Part shown: positions 1 to 9,875 of the stretch, in pieces
Layout: each line of letters opens with the position of its first letter
Position numbering within the stretch: the stretch's first letter is position 1
Source of the DNA: Pseudomonas sp. AKS31
Lineage (GTDB): Bacteria > Pseudomonadota > Gammaproteobacteria > Pseudomonadales > Pseudomonadaceae
Reading direction: 5' to 3'
Length of the DNA: 64,000 nt
NCBI RefSeq assembly: GCF_023634765.1
Contig: NZ_JAMLFX010000003.1
Span: forward strand, 634,212 to 698,211
The notes under the pieces: generated by a model
What the model was told of the DNA's origin: nothing
The model's input: only the letters and a program-made list of their open reading frames with translations
The model's database searches: none
Translations under genes and position numbers: made by a program

Positions 1-2019
1 GATTGGCACGTCCTCACCGCAGCTTCCGGTTTCGAAGCGCTGAATATTCTGCTCTCTCACGACGTCGATCTGGTGCTGCTGGATGTGCAGATGCCGGGCA
101 TGGACGGCTTTGAAGTGGCGCGGTTGATGCGCGGCAGCCAACGCACGCGCCTGACGCCGATTATCTTTCTGACCGCCAACGAGCAATCCCAGGACGCCGT
201 GATCAAGGGCTATGCCAGTGGCGCGGTGGATTACCTGTTCAAGCCGTTCGATCCGCAGATCCTCAAGCCCAAAGTGCAAGCGTTGCTGGAACATCAGCGC
301 AATCGCCGCGCGTTGCAGCGCCTGAGTCATGACCTGGAAGTAGCGCGCGCCTTCAATGCTTCGGTGCTGGATAACGCTGCCGAAGGGATATTGGTGGTGG
401 GCGAGGACGGTTTGATCCGCTTCGCCAACCCGGCGATTTCACGCTTGCTGAATGCGCCGGTGAAGGAACTGGAAGGTAAGGAATTTCTCGATTTTCTACA
501 GAAACCGCACATCCCGCTGTGGGCCGATTCCGAGTTTTATGCCAGCTACAAGCGTGGCGAGACGTTGAGGCTGCACGACGCTTTGCTGCGCACCGCGCCC
601 GGCCAGCAAGTGCCGGTTGCGCTGTCCTGCGCCGCGCTGCCCTCCGAGCAACACGCGATGGTGGTGACCGTACTGGACATGTCGGTAGTGCGGCACTTGC
701 ACCAGCAACTGGAATTTCAAGCGGTGACCGATCCGCTGACCGGTTTGCTGAACCGTCGCGGCTTTTACCAGACTGTTGAAAATCTGCTGCTACGCGGCGA
801 GCGCAGCGACAGCAGTTGGGTGTTGCTGTATCTGGACCTCGACGGCTTCAAACGGGTCAACGATTCCCTCGGTCACGACGCTGGCGATCGGGTGTTGCGC
901 TGGGTCTCCGAGCAGTTGAAAGCCTGCCTGCGGCCGTTCGACATTCTTGCGCGCATGGGTGGCGATGAGTTCACCGCGCTGCTGGACCTGGAGTTCCCCG
1001 AACAAGCGGCGAAGATTGCCGAGAAACTCATCGAACGGGTGTCTATCTGTCAGCAGATCGAAGGCTTGGACATCGCCCTCGGTGCCAGTATCGGCATCGC
1101 CACTTATCCGGATTGCGGCTCGAACCTCGACGGATTGCTGCGTGCCTCCGACATCGCCATGTACGAGGCCAAGCGCGCCGGGCGCCAGCAATATCGTTTC
1201 TACGATCATGAAATGAACGGCCGGGCACGTTCGCGACTGATGCTCGAAGAGAGCGTGCGTGCGGCCATCGAGAATCGCGATTTCAATCTGGTCTATCAGC
1301 CGCAAGTGGCCATCGACACGGGCCAGATTCGTGGCTTCGAGGCGTTGTTGCGCTGGCAGCACCCGAGTGTCGGCGATGTGCCGCCGGGATTGTTTTTGCC
1401 GCTGCTGGAAGAGGCGCGGCTGATCAGTCGCCTCGGCAGTTGGATTTATCATCGCGGCGCCGGCCAGCGTAAAGCCTGGGAAACCCTCTTCGCCGAAGAT
1501 CTGGTGCTCGGCGTGAGTTTGAGCAATACCCAGTTCAGCCTGCCGAATCTGGTCACCGAACTGCGCCAGGTCATGGAGCGACATGCCTTGCAGCCACGGC
1601 AACTGGAGGTCGAGGTCACCGAAGAAGCGCTGATGCAAAATCCCGACGAAACCCGCAAACAGCTGCGTTTGCTGCGCAATCTGGGCGTGCGGGTGGCGCT
1701 GGATGACTTCGGTTCCGGGCCGTGTTCGCTGGCGCATCTGCGCGATCTGGAGCTCGATACCCTCAAGCTCGATCGCCATCTCATTGCGCGATTGCCGGAC
1801 TCCAAACGCGACGCTTCACTGGTCAGTACGGTGATCAGTCTGTGCAAGCAATACGGCTTGCTGGTGATTGCCGAAGGGGTGGAAACCATCGAGCAATACC
1901 AATGGCTGCAAGCCCACGGCTGCGAATACGTGCAGGGTTTTCTCGTCGCGCGGCCATTGATGGCCGAGGATGCGGTCAGCTTCGCCGAACCGTTTGACTG
2001 GAGCGCGCTACCCGGTTGA
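1..2019 (+). CDS. REC-PAS-GGDEF-EAL cyclic-di-GMP signalling protein (5' end cut off by window)
   Basis: The reading frame is open from base 1, so the gene starts before the window; the first ATG inside (73) lies in the middle of the receiver domain. Visible parts in order: the second half of a response-regulator receiver domain with the phospho-acceptor Asp in LLDVQMPGMDG, a PAS-like segment (about 375-700), a GGDEF domain with an intact GGDEF signature near 957-971, and an EAL domain with FEALLRW, EVTEE, DDFGSG, KLDR and AEGVET. It should make and/or break cyclic-di-GMP in the cytoplasm under control of a partner histidine kinase. The Asn normally found in the VNLS motif of active EAL phosphodiesterases is Ser here (codon 1516-1518), so phosphodiesterase activity is uncertain while the cyclase half looks complete. 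The partner kinase is not in the window. Confidence 0.9.
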   Translation, partial: DWHVLTAASGFEALNILLSHDVDLVLLDVQMPGMDGFEVARLMRGSQRTRLTPIIFLTANEQSQDAVIKGYASGAVDYLFKPFDPQILKPKVQALLEHQRNRRALQRLSHDLEVARAFNASVLDNAAEGILVVGEDGLIRFANPAISRLLNAPVKELEGKEFLDFLQKPHIPLWADSEFYASYKRGETLRLHDALLRTAPGQQVPVALSCAALPSEQHAMVVTVLDMSVVRHLHQQLEFQAVTDPLTGLLNRRGFYQTVENLLLRGERSDSSWVLLYLDLDGFKRVNDSLGHDAGDRVLRWVSEQLKACLRPFDILARMGGDEFTALLDLEFPEQAAKIAEKLIERVSICQQIEGLDIALGASIGIATYPDCGSNLDGLLRASDIAMYEAKRAGRQQYRFYDHEMNGRARSRLMLEESVRAAIENRDFNLVYQPQVAIDTGQIRGFEALLRWQHPSVGDVPPGLFLPLLEEARLISRLGSWIYHRGAGQRKAWETLFAEDLVLGVSLSNTQFSLPNLVTELRQVMERHALQPRQLEVEVTEEALMQNPDETRKQLRLLRNLGVRVALDDFGSGPCSLAHLRDLELDTLKLDRHLIARLPDSKRDASLVSTVISLCKQYGLLVIAEGVETIEQYQWLQAHGCEYVQGFLVARPLMAEDAVSFAEPFDWSALPG

Positions 2020-2063
2020 ATTCGCTACACTGGTAGACCTTTTTCGAACCGTGTCGCTCGTCC

Positions 2064-2558
2064 ATGACAGTGTTGAAGTACCTCCAGGCCTATCCCGCGC
2101 AATTGCAGGATCAGGTGCGCCAATTGATTGCCGAAGGGCGTCTGGGTGAATACCTGAATCAACGCTATTCAGGGCGACACGACGTGCAGAGCGACAAGGC
2201 CTTGTACAGCTACGCGCTGGATCTGAAACAGGAATACCTGCGCAACGCCCCGGCCATCGACAAAGTGCTGTTCGACAACCGTCTTGACCTGACCCATCGC
2301 GCCCTTGGTCTGCACACCACGGTTTCACGGGTGCAGGGCGGCAAGCTCAAGGCCAAGAAAGAGATTCGTATCGCCTCGTTGTTCAAGGATGCCGCGCCGG
2401 ACTTTCTGAAAATGATCGTGGTGCACGAACTGGCGCACTTCAAGGAGTCGGATCACAACAAGGCGTTCTATAAATTATGCGAGCACATGCTGCCGGGGTA
2501 TCACCAGGTCGAGTTTGATCTGCGCGTGTACCTGACATGGCGCGATATGCAGGCTTAA
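2064..2558 (+). CDS. YgjP-like zinc metallopeptidase-fold protein (M48/DUF45 type)
   Basis: A 164-residue soluble protein with an HExxH zinc motif, HELAH at residues 121-125, followed by a third likely ligand in the DHNKAFY stretch (His131). This arrangement is typical of the YgjP/WLM group of small metallopeptidase-like proteins. There is no signal peptide, so it is expected in the cytoplasm. Its substrate cannot be read from the sequence. It lies 44 bases after the signalling gene, and its own stop is about 24 bases before the next small gene, so the two small genes are probably cotranscribed. Confidence 0.75.
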   Translation: MTVLKYLQAYPAQLQDQVRQLIAEGRLGEYLNQRYSGRHDVQSDKALYSYALDLKQEYLRNAPAIDKVLFDNRLDLTHRALGLHTTVSRVQGGKLKAKKEIRIASLFKDAAPDFLKMIVVHELAHFKESDHNKAFYKLCEHMLPGYHQVEFDLRVYLTWRDMQA

Positions 2559-2582
2559 CAGTACGCAACCAGGAAGGTGTGG

Positions 2583-2879
2583 ATGGACGTCAGCAAGACC
2601 AAAAGCAGTTTCTACCGCCGCTTGTATGTGGCGTACCTGATCGACAGCGGTCTGGCGCCGAGTGTGCCGACGCTGACCGAAGTGACCGGCATGCCCCGGC
2701 GCACGGCGCAGGACACGATTGCCGCGTTGGCGGATCTGGATATCGTCTGTGAATTCGAGCAGGAGGAGGGCGCGCGTAATCACGCCGGGCGCTATCGGAT
2801 TCGTGAGTGGGGGGCGATTGATCGCGGGTGGATCGAGCGTAATTTGCGGCAGATCAAGGCTGTGCTTGAGTATCCCTAA
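2583..2879 (+). CDS. Small winged helix-turn-helix-like protein
   Basis: About 98 residues. The central part (PTLTEVTGMPRRTAQDTIAALADLDI) reads as a helix-turn-helix in which a recognition helix follows a short turn, and the C-terminal part would form the wing. The ATG at 2583 is chosen because AGGAAGG (2571-2577) sits five bases before it; a GTG at 2577 would overlap that ribosome-binding site. It is probably a DNA-binding regulator, but no target or ligand can be inferred. It sits directly behind the YgjP-like gene on the same strand and is followed by a composite intergenic repeat. Confidence 0.6.
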   Translation: MDVSKTKSSFYRRLYVAYLIDSGLAPSVPTLTEVTGMPRRTAQDTIAALADLDIVCEFEQEEGARNHAGRYRIREWGAIDRGWIERNLRQIKAVLEYP

Positions 2880-2882
2880 ATG

Positions 2883-3058
2883 CCCTCACCCCAGCCCTCT
2901 CCCGGAGGGAGAGGGGGCCGATTGGGGGATATTGGAGAGGTACGCCGACCTGAAAGTGTTGCTGTGAATCCATAATCGACTCGGTTTTGCAGGTCGATGT
3001 CTGACGCACGACAACTCGGTCAGTCCCCTCTCCCTCTGGGAGAGGGCTAGGGTGAGGG
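2883..3058. repeat. Composite intergenic repeat, inverted G/C-rich ends
   Basis: The left end reads CCCTCACCCCAGCCCTCTCC and the right end carries its inverted counterpart (GGAGAGGGCTAGGGTGAGGG), each with its own small hairpin. The interior contains an ACTCGGTCAGTCCCC motif shared with the copies near 21,280, 30,415 and 54,875. This is a MITE-like or REP-like element of the kind scattered through P. fluorescens genomes. It lies between two convergent genes and could act as a transcript end. Confidence 0.75.
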
Positions 3059-3062
3059 TTGT

Positions 3063-3515
3063 TCAGGAGCGACGCATGCCAATGTGTGGAATGTCATCCT
3101 CCAGATACTCTTCACCCGCCACAACAAACCCGTACTTGCCGTAATACCCCTGCAAATGCGCCTGCGCTGACAGATAGATCGGCACTTGCGGCCAATGCTT
3201 CTCGGCCTGTTTCAGTGCTTGCTCCATCATTTCGTGCCCCAGCCCTTTGCCGCGCCCTTGCGGTGCGGTAACCACCCGGCCAATCACCACGTCGCCACCC
3301 TGGGATTCCGGATCCAGCAGGCGCAGGTACGCCATCAACTGGTCATCTTCCCAACCCATCAGGTGATAGGTATCGCCTTCCAGATCCTGGCCATCGAGGT
3401 CCGGATAGGCGCATTTCTGCTCGACGACGAACACGTCCGAGCGCAGCTTCAACAGCGCGTACAGCTGTTCCTTGCCCAGATCACTGTGATGTTTGCAGAC
3501 CCATTCGATTGTCAT
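3063..3515 (-). CDS. elaA: GNAT family N-acetyltransferase, ElaA type
   Basis: A 150-residue GNAT-fold protein. The N-terminal LYALLKLRSDVFVVEQKCAYPDLDGQD and the acetyl-CoA loop RVVTAPQGRGKGLGHEMM (about residues 80-97) match the ElaA group, whose substrate is not established. The ATG at 3515 has AAGGAA upstream at a suitable distance. It is a single gene transcribed towards the composite repeat. No signal peptide or membrane segment is visible, so it is cytoplasmic. Confidence 0.85.
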   Translation of the reverse strand: MTIEWVCKHHSDLGKEQLYALLKLRSDVFVVEQKCAYPDLDGQDLEGDTYHLMGWEDDQLMAYLRLLDPESQGGDVVIGRVVTAPQGRGKGLGHEMMEQALKQAEKHWPQVPIYLSAQAHLQGYYGKYGFVVAGEEYLEDDIPHIGMRRS

Positions 3516-3769
3516 TTGCCGATTCCTTGAACGTGTCGCCCGATACTAAGCGCCCACGGCAAAGATGTCTGTATGGCGTAAGAGTCTGTGACAAAGGTCA
3601 AAATGCCATCATTCCTTTCTCGCAGCCTCGGTGACTTTGTGTAATCTGCTGGAGAGCCCTGTGCACTGGCTGCAATGAGCTAATGTTAGGGCCTGGGTTT
3701 TGCCGGTAAGGGGCCTTGGGGTTTTGGCTGAAAACATGCTGGGCAATGTGCCCGCTAAGGATTTCAAGC

Positions 3770-4507
3770 ATGCCGCGTTTGCATCGAGCCTTTGCTTTGA
3801 TCGGATTGCTCTTGCTGGCTCAGACCGCTGCAGCGGAGAAGCTGCGACTGGTGTTTGATATCTGGCCACCCTTTACCGACGAGACGCTAGTCAACGGCGG
3901 TCTGGCTACCGACATTGTCACCACCGCACTCGCCCGGGCCGGCTATGCCAGCGGTTATGAGCAGGTGCCGTGGGCGCGGGCGCTGCTTGGCGTCGGTGAG
4001 GGTCGCTACGATGTGCTGGTCAACGCTTGGTACAACGACGAACGAACCAGGCTTGGCCAGTTTTCCGGGGAATACCTGCTCAACCGCATCCGCTTTCTCA
4101 AGCGCAAAGACACACCACTCGATTACAGCAATCTGCAGCAATTGCACACCTATCCGATTGCGGTGGTGCGTGGCTACGCCTATTCGGCGCCGTTCGATGC
4201 CGACACGGCGTTGCAGAAAGTCCCTGTGCATAACTTCGCCATGGCCGTGCGCATGCTCGCGGCGGATCGGGTCAAGTTGACGCTGGAGGATGAATATGTG
4301 GCGAAGTATTACCTGGCGCGGGAATCCGCCAAGGTGCGCAATTCGGTGGAGTTTCTACCCAAGCCGTTGAGTGAGAACAGCCTGCACATTCTGGTAAGCC
4401 TGAAGAATCCGCAGCATGAGCAGATTGTCGCGGGGTTTGATAAAGCCATAGCGGAGATGAAAGCGGATGGGAGTTATGAAAAGTTGCTTCGCCAGCATGG
4501 GATGTGA
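3770..4507 (+). CDS. Periplasmic amino-acid-type substrate-binding protein (SBP_bac_3)
   Basis: 245 residues. The ATG at 3770 is used because it gives a classical signal peptide (MPRLHRAFALIGLLLLAQTAAA then EKLRL) and has TAAGGA eight bases upstream; the frame is open further upstream but without secretion logic. The mature part shows the usual polar-amino-acid binding pattern (DIWPPFTDETLVNGGLATDIV near its start, RYDVLVNAWYNDERT about residue 85). No permease or ATPase gene is adjacent, so it is an orphan binding protein, either serving a transporter elsewhere or acting as a periplasmic sensor. The ligand is unknown. Confidence 0.8.
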   Translation: MPRLHRAFALIGLLLLAQTAAAEKLRLVFDIWPPFTDETLVNGGLATDIVTTALARAGYASGYEQVPWARALLGVGEGRYDVLVNAWYNDERTRLGQFSGEYLLNRIRFLKRKDTPLDYSNLQQLHTYPIAVVRGYAYSAPFDADTALQKVPVHNFAMAVRMLAADRVKLTLEDEYVAKYYLARESAKVRNSVEFLPKPLSENSLHILVSLKNPQHEQIVAGFDKAIAEMKADGSYEKLLRQHGM

Positions 4508-4544
4508 GTTTCTGGTCCCGGAGTTGTGTTGTTGCTGAGGGTCT

Positions 4545-4641
4545 CATCGCTGGCAAGCCAGCTCCCACAGGGTTCTTTGGTGATGCACAATTTTGTGAAT
4601 CAACCCTACCCACTGTGGGAGCTGGCTTGCCAGCGATGGGG
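4545..4641. repeat. REP pair (GTGGGAGCTGGCTTGCCAGCGAT family), inverted
   Basis: Two REP units face each other: ATCGCTGGCAAGCCAGCTCC from about 4546 and its reverse complement from about 4616, separated by about 40 bases. It lies between convergent genes, where such pairs commonly stabilise or end transcripts. Confidence 0.9.
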
Positions 4642-4655
4642 CCAGTCCGGCCACC

Positions 4656-6839
4656 TCAAACTTCAGCGGTGTCCTTGATCAAATGCGCCGCCAATGTACG
4701 CAACGGCCCCAACTGCCGACAGATCAACGCCAGTTGCGTCTGCACCAGCCGCTGCCCTTCATCAATCTCATCAGGCATCTGCTCCAGCTCATTGGCCAGC
4801 GCTTCTTCCTCATCACTCTGAATCGCCACCGGCTGCTTGTTCGCCAGCCCTTGGGCGATTTCATCAATACTTGTCGCCAGTTTCACCCCGGCGCCATCAA
4901 TCAGATGCTCGCGCACATCCGCCGGCAACTGCGTCTCGCGATGCGCGCCCAGCCCTGACAGATAACTCAACAACGTGTGCGACAACACCAGAAAGCGGAA
5001 TCCAACATCCGCTTCCTTACGGAAATGCCCCGGCTCCATGAGCATGTTGGCCAGCGTTGTCGACAGCGCGGCGTCGGCGTTGTGCGCGTTGCGGCGGGCC
5101 AGCCGATAGGCGAGGTCATCACTCTTGCCGGCGGCGTATTGCTGCATGATCTGGCGCAGGTAGATGCTGTTGCAGGTCAGAGTGTTGGCCAGCACTTTGT
5201 TCAGGCGTCGGCCCTGCCAGTCCGGCAGGAACAGGAACACCGTCAGGCCGGCAATCAGGCTGCCGAGCAAAGTATCGAACAGCCGTGGCAGGAACAGCCC
5301 GTAACCGTCACCGACCTGGTTGAAGCAGAACAGCACCATGATGGTGATCGCCGCTGTCGCCAGGGTGTAGCGGGTGGTGCGGTTGGTAAAGAACACCACG
5401 CCGGCGGCAATGGCGAAGCACGATTGCACCAGCGGGCTCGGGAACAGATCGAACAACGCCCACGCCACTGTCAGGCCGATGGCGGTGCCAAGGATCCGCT
5501 GACCGAGTTTGCGCCGCGTCGCGCCATAGTTTGGCTGGCAGACGAACAGGGTGGTGAGGATGATCCAGTAACCCTGCGAAGGGTGAATCAAATGCACCAT
5601 GCCGTAACCGATACTCAGCGCCAAGGGCAGGCGCAGGGCGTGGCGGAACAGCAAAGACGTTGGCGTCAGCTGCGTGCGCAGGCGAATCCAGACGTCCTTG
5701 AGGTTGCGCGGCGAGCGGTCGAGCAAGCTGCTGTCGGTCGCGTCGGCCAAGGCATCGGGATTACTCGCGTCGCTGAGCAAACGGTCGAGGGTGCCGAGGT
5801 TGGCGGCCAGTGCACGCAGCGAACGCAGCAACCCGCGCCAAGCCGGGTTGCTCTGGATGCGCAAGTGTTCGAGCGAAGCGTCGAGGTCGCTCAGGGCTTC
5901 GGCGAAACTGGCGTCGTAAATGAACGGCTGGCGCATCTGAATCGATTCGGCCAGTGCGCGGCAGGCTTTGCCTTGCTGGCGCAACAGGCGCTGGCAGCGA
6001 AACAGCACGTCACTGTGAAAAAACGCATCAGCGAGGGCGTTGTACGGATAGTGCGAAGAGCTGGCGCGTTCGTGGATGTCCTGAGCGAGGAAATACAGCT
6101 TCAAGTAGCGACTGACCTTCGAACCGGGGCGGCCGTTGCCGACGCGGTGCAGGATGATTTCCTTGGCACTGTTCAGCGCCGCCACCACGCGGCCGTTTTG
6201 TTTGGCCAGTTCCAGACGCCGGGCCTCGACGTCCATCTGCCGGATCGGCTCGAACAGCGACGATTTCAGCTTCAGGTAAAAACCCAGTTCGCGGAACAGC
6301 CGCGCCAGACTCTGCTGCACCGGCTGGTTGGAAAACATTGCCTGCCACAACACCGAGAGCAAGCCGTACCAAGCGGCGCCGGCCACTAGCAGCATCGGTT
6401 CGTGCCAGAAGTCGGTGACCGCGCCACCGCGCTGATCAACGCCGATCATCGTGTATACGGACAGAATCAACGTCGCCGAAGCAATCGCCCCATAACGCTC
6501 GCCGAGCGCCCCGAGCATGGTCAGACCGAAACTGGCCAGCGCCAGGGCAATGGCAAATATGATGGGGTAGGGGAAGAGCAATTCCACCGACAGCGCGGCG
6601 ATGCTGAAACACACCAGCGTCACGGCGAGGGCGTTGAGGCGGCCCTGCCAACTGTCGTCGGTCTCGGCCAGGGCGCTGGCGATAATCCCCAGGAACAACG
6701 GGATCAGCAGGCCCATTTCATCCTGATACCAACACAGCGCCATGCTGCCGGTCAGGGCGATGAATACCCGCACGCTGTAGCTGAATTTATCCAGCGCCCA
6801 CAGGCGCCGCAAAGACTGACGAAACGAGGTCGAGGACAT
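4656..6839 (-). CDS. yccS: YccS-type FUSC inner-membrane protein
   Basis: 727 residues with the layout of the YccS/YhfK (FUSC) family: an N-terminal block of about six membrane helices (residues 20-190), a long cytoplasmic region rich in charged residues, a second block of membrane helices (about 400-530, starting at LPLALSIGYGMVHL), and a C-terminal soluble region. Relatives are proposed efflux or aromatic-acid-export-like proteins, but YccS has no proven substrate. Length and architecture are complete. The gene stands alone between REP elements. Confidence 0.85.
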   Translation of the reverse strand: MSSTSFRQSLRRLWALDKFSYSVRVFIALTGSMALCWYQDEMGLLIPLFLGIIASALAETDDSWQGRLNALAVTLVCFSIAALSVELLFPYPIIFAIALALASFGLTMLGALGERYGAIASATLILSVYTMIGVDQRGGAVTDFWHEPMLLVAGAAWYGLLSVLWQAMFSNQPVQQSLARLFRELGFYLKLKSSLFEPIRQMDVEARRLELAKQNGRVVAALNSAKEIILHRVGNGRPGSKVSRYLKLYFLAQDIHERASSSHYPYNALADAFFHSDVLFRCQRLLRQQGKACRALAESIQMRQPFIYDASFAEALSDLDASLEHLRIQSNPAWRGLLRSLRALAANLGTLDRLLSDASNPDALADATDSSLLDRSPRNLKDVWIRLRTQLTPTSLLFRHALRLPLALSIGYGMVHLIHPSQGYWIILTTLFVCQPNYGATRRKLGQRILGTAIGLTVAWALFDLFPSPLVQSCFAIAAGVVFFTNRTTRYTLATAAITIMVLFCFNQVGDGYGLFLPRLFDTLLGSLIAGLTVFLFLPDWQGRRLNKVLANTLTCNSIYLRQIMQQYAAGKSDDLAYRLARRNAHNADAALSTTLANMLMEPGHFRKEADVGFRFLVLSHTLLSYLSGLGAHRETQLPADVREHLIDGAGVKLATSIDEIAQGLANKQPVAIQSDEEEALANELEQMPDEIDEGQRLVQTQLALICRQLGPLRTLAAHLIKDTAEV

Positions 6840-6979
6840 GAAGTGCGAAGGCCTTCCGAGGCGATGCCGCTAAATTGAGCCAGTAATGACGCCGACGCAA
6901 TGGCGCCGATCACATCTGACAGCAAAAAGTGTTCCTTTGAGATCTTGTGTAGAACTAAATCTTGAATTGGGCACGGAAC

Positions 6980-7073
6980 CCTGTGGGAGCTGGCTTGCCA
7001 GCGATGGCTGCATGACAGTCAACAATGATGTTGGATCTGCCTGCCTCATCGCTGGCAAGCCAGCTCCCACAGG
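6980..7073. repeat. REP pair (GTGGGAGCTGGCTTGCCAGCGAT family), inverted
   Basis: CTGTGGGAGCTGGCTTGCCA begins at about 6981 and the inverted copy ends with CTCCCACAGG at 7073. It sits between the yccS promoter side and the end of the flavoprotein gene. Confidence 0.9.
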
Positions 7074-7093
7074 TTTTTGTATTTAGCTTTGAA

Positions 7094-8272
7094 TTAAGCG
7101 TACTGCGCGGCGGCGTAGCCCGAGGCCCAGGCCCACTGGAAGTTGAAGCCGCCCAGATGACCGGTGACGTCGAGCACTTCGCCAATGAAGTACAGGCCCG
7201 GGCTTTTCAGCGATTCCATGGTCTTGGACGACACTTCGCGGGTATCAACGCCACCGAGTGTAACCTCAGCGGTGCGATAGCCTTCCGTGCCGGCCGGCAC
7301 GACTTTCCAGCTGCCCAGCTTCTCGGCGATTTCCGCCAGTTCCGCGTGGGTGTACTGCTTCATCGGCTTGGACACGAACCAGTTGTCTGCCAGTAGGTTG
7401 GCCATTTTCTTGGTGAAGATTTCACCCAGCAGGGTTTTCAGCTCACTGTTCGGGCGGTCGGCGACTTGCTGCTGCAACCAGCTCGCCGCGTCGTGATCCG
7501 GCAGCAGGTTGATCTCTACCGTATCGCCAGATTCCCAGAACGAGGAAATCTGCAGAATCGCCGGGCCGCTGAGACCACGGTGAGTGAACAGGATGTTCTC
7601 GCGAAAGCTCTGGTCATTGCAGCTGACCAGACAATCCACCGACGTTCCGGACAACTCGGTGCAGAGTTCCTTGAGCTGATCGGTGATGGTGAACGGCACC
7701 AGCCCGGCGCGGGTTGGCAGCAGTTCATGGCCGAACTGTTTGGCCACCTGGTAACCGAAACCGGTGGCGCCCAGCGTCGGGATCGACAGCCCGCCGGTGG
7801 CGATCACCAGCGACTGGCACTGAATCTGGCCGAGGGTGGTGTCGAGCAAGTAACCGCTTTCGACCTTCTCGATGGTCTGGATCGAGGTGTCCAGATGCAG
7901 CTCCACACCGACCTGATCGCACTCGGTCAGGAGCATTTCGAGGATGTCGCTGGATTTGTTATCGCAGAACAACTGGCCGAGTTTTTTCTCGTGATACGGC
8001 ACGGCGTGTTTGCCGACCATGCCGATGAAGTCCCACTGGGTGTAGCGCGCCAGCGCGGATTTGCAGAAGTGTGGGTTCTGCGAGAGAAAATTGCTCGGTT
8101 CTGTGTACATGTTGGTGAAGTTGCAGCGGCCACCGCCCGACATCAGGATTTTCTTGCCGGCCTTGTTCGCGTGGTCGAGCAGCAACACCTGACGCCCGCG
8201 CCCGGCGGCGGTCAGTGCACACATCAACCCAGCGGCGCCAGCGCCAATGATCACGACTTCGGTAGAGCGCAA
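7094..8272 (-). CDS. YhiN/HI0933-family FAD-dependent oxidoreductase
   Basis: 392 residues. The dinucleotide-binding motif VIIGAGAAGLMCA is at residues 7-19 and the family signature MSGGGRCNFTNM near 44-55. The C-terminus GGFNFQWAWASGYAAAQYA is the second FAD contact of this family. These proteins are flavoproteins of unresolved function in the cytoplasm. The gene is complete, single and on the minus strand like its neighbour dbpA, from which a REP pair separates it. Confidence 0.88.
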   Translation of the reverse strand: MRSTEVVIIGAGAAGLMCALTAAGRGRQVLLLDHANKAGKKILMSGGGRCNFTNMYTEPSNFLSQNPHFCKSALARYTQWDFIGMVGKHAVPYHEKKLGQLFCDNKSSDILEMLLTECDQVGVELHLDTSIQTIEKVESGYLLDTTLGQIQCQSLVIATGGLSIPTLGATGFGYQVAKQFGHELLPTRAGLVPFTITDQLKELCTELSGTSVDCLVSCNDQSFRENILFTHRGLSGPAILQISSFWESGDTVEINLLPDHDAASWLQQQVADRPNSELKTLLGEIFTKKMANLLADNWFVSKPMKQYTHAELAEIAEKLGSWKVVPAGTEGYRTAEVTLGGVDTREVSSKTMESLKSPGLYFIGEVLDVTGHLGGFNFQWAWASGYAAAQYA

Positions 8273-8307
8273 AACGGTGTCCTCTGAAATATCACCACAA
8301 AACGAAC

Positions 8308-8395
8308 TGTAGGAGCTGCCGCAGGCTGCGATCTTTTGATCTTGCTCTTAAAAAACAAAGTCAAAAGATCGCAGCCTGCGGCAGCTCCTACAGGG
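8308..8395. repeat. REP pair (GTAGGAGCTGCCGCAGGCTGCGATC family), inverted
   Basis: CTGTAGGAGCTGCCGCAGGC starts at 8308 and its inverted copy ends in TCCTACAGG near 8394, with a short A/T-rich centre. It lies between dbpA and the flavoprotein gene. Confidence 0.9.
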
Positions 8396-8409
8396 GAGTT
8401 ACGTTGTTC

Positions 8410-9795
<1,386 letters not shown>

Positions 9796-9875
9796 GGGAC
9801 TGGCCTGCAAAACAAAATGTCGCGCAGTGTAGCAGCCCCGTGCCACTTTCTTCGAAAGTTCTGGACGAACAGTGG

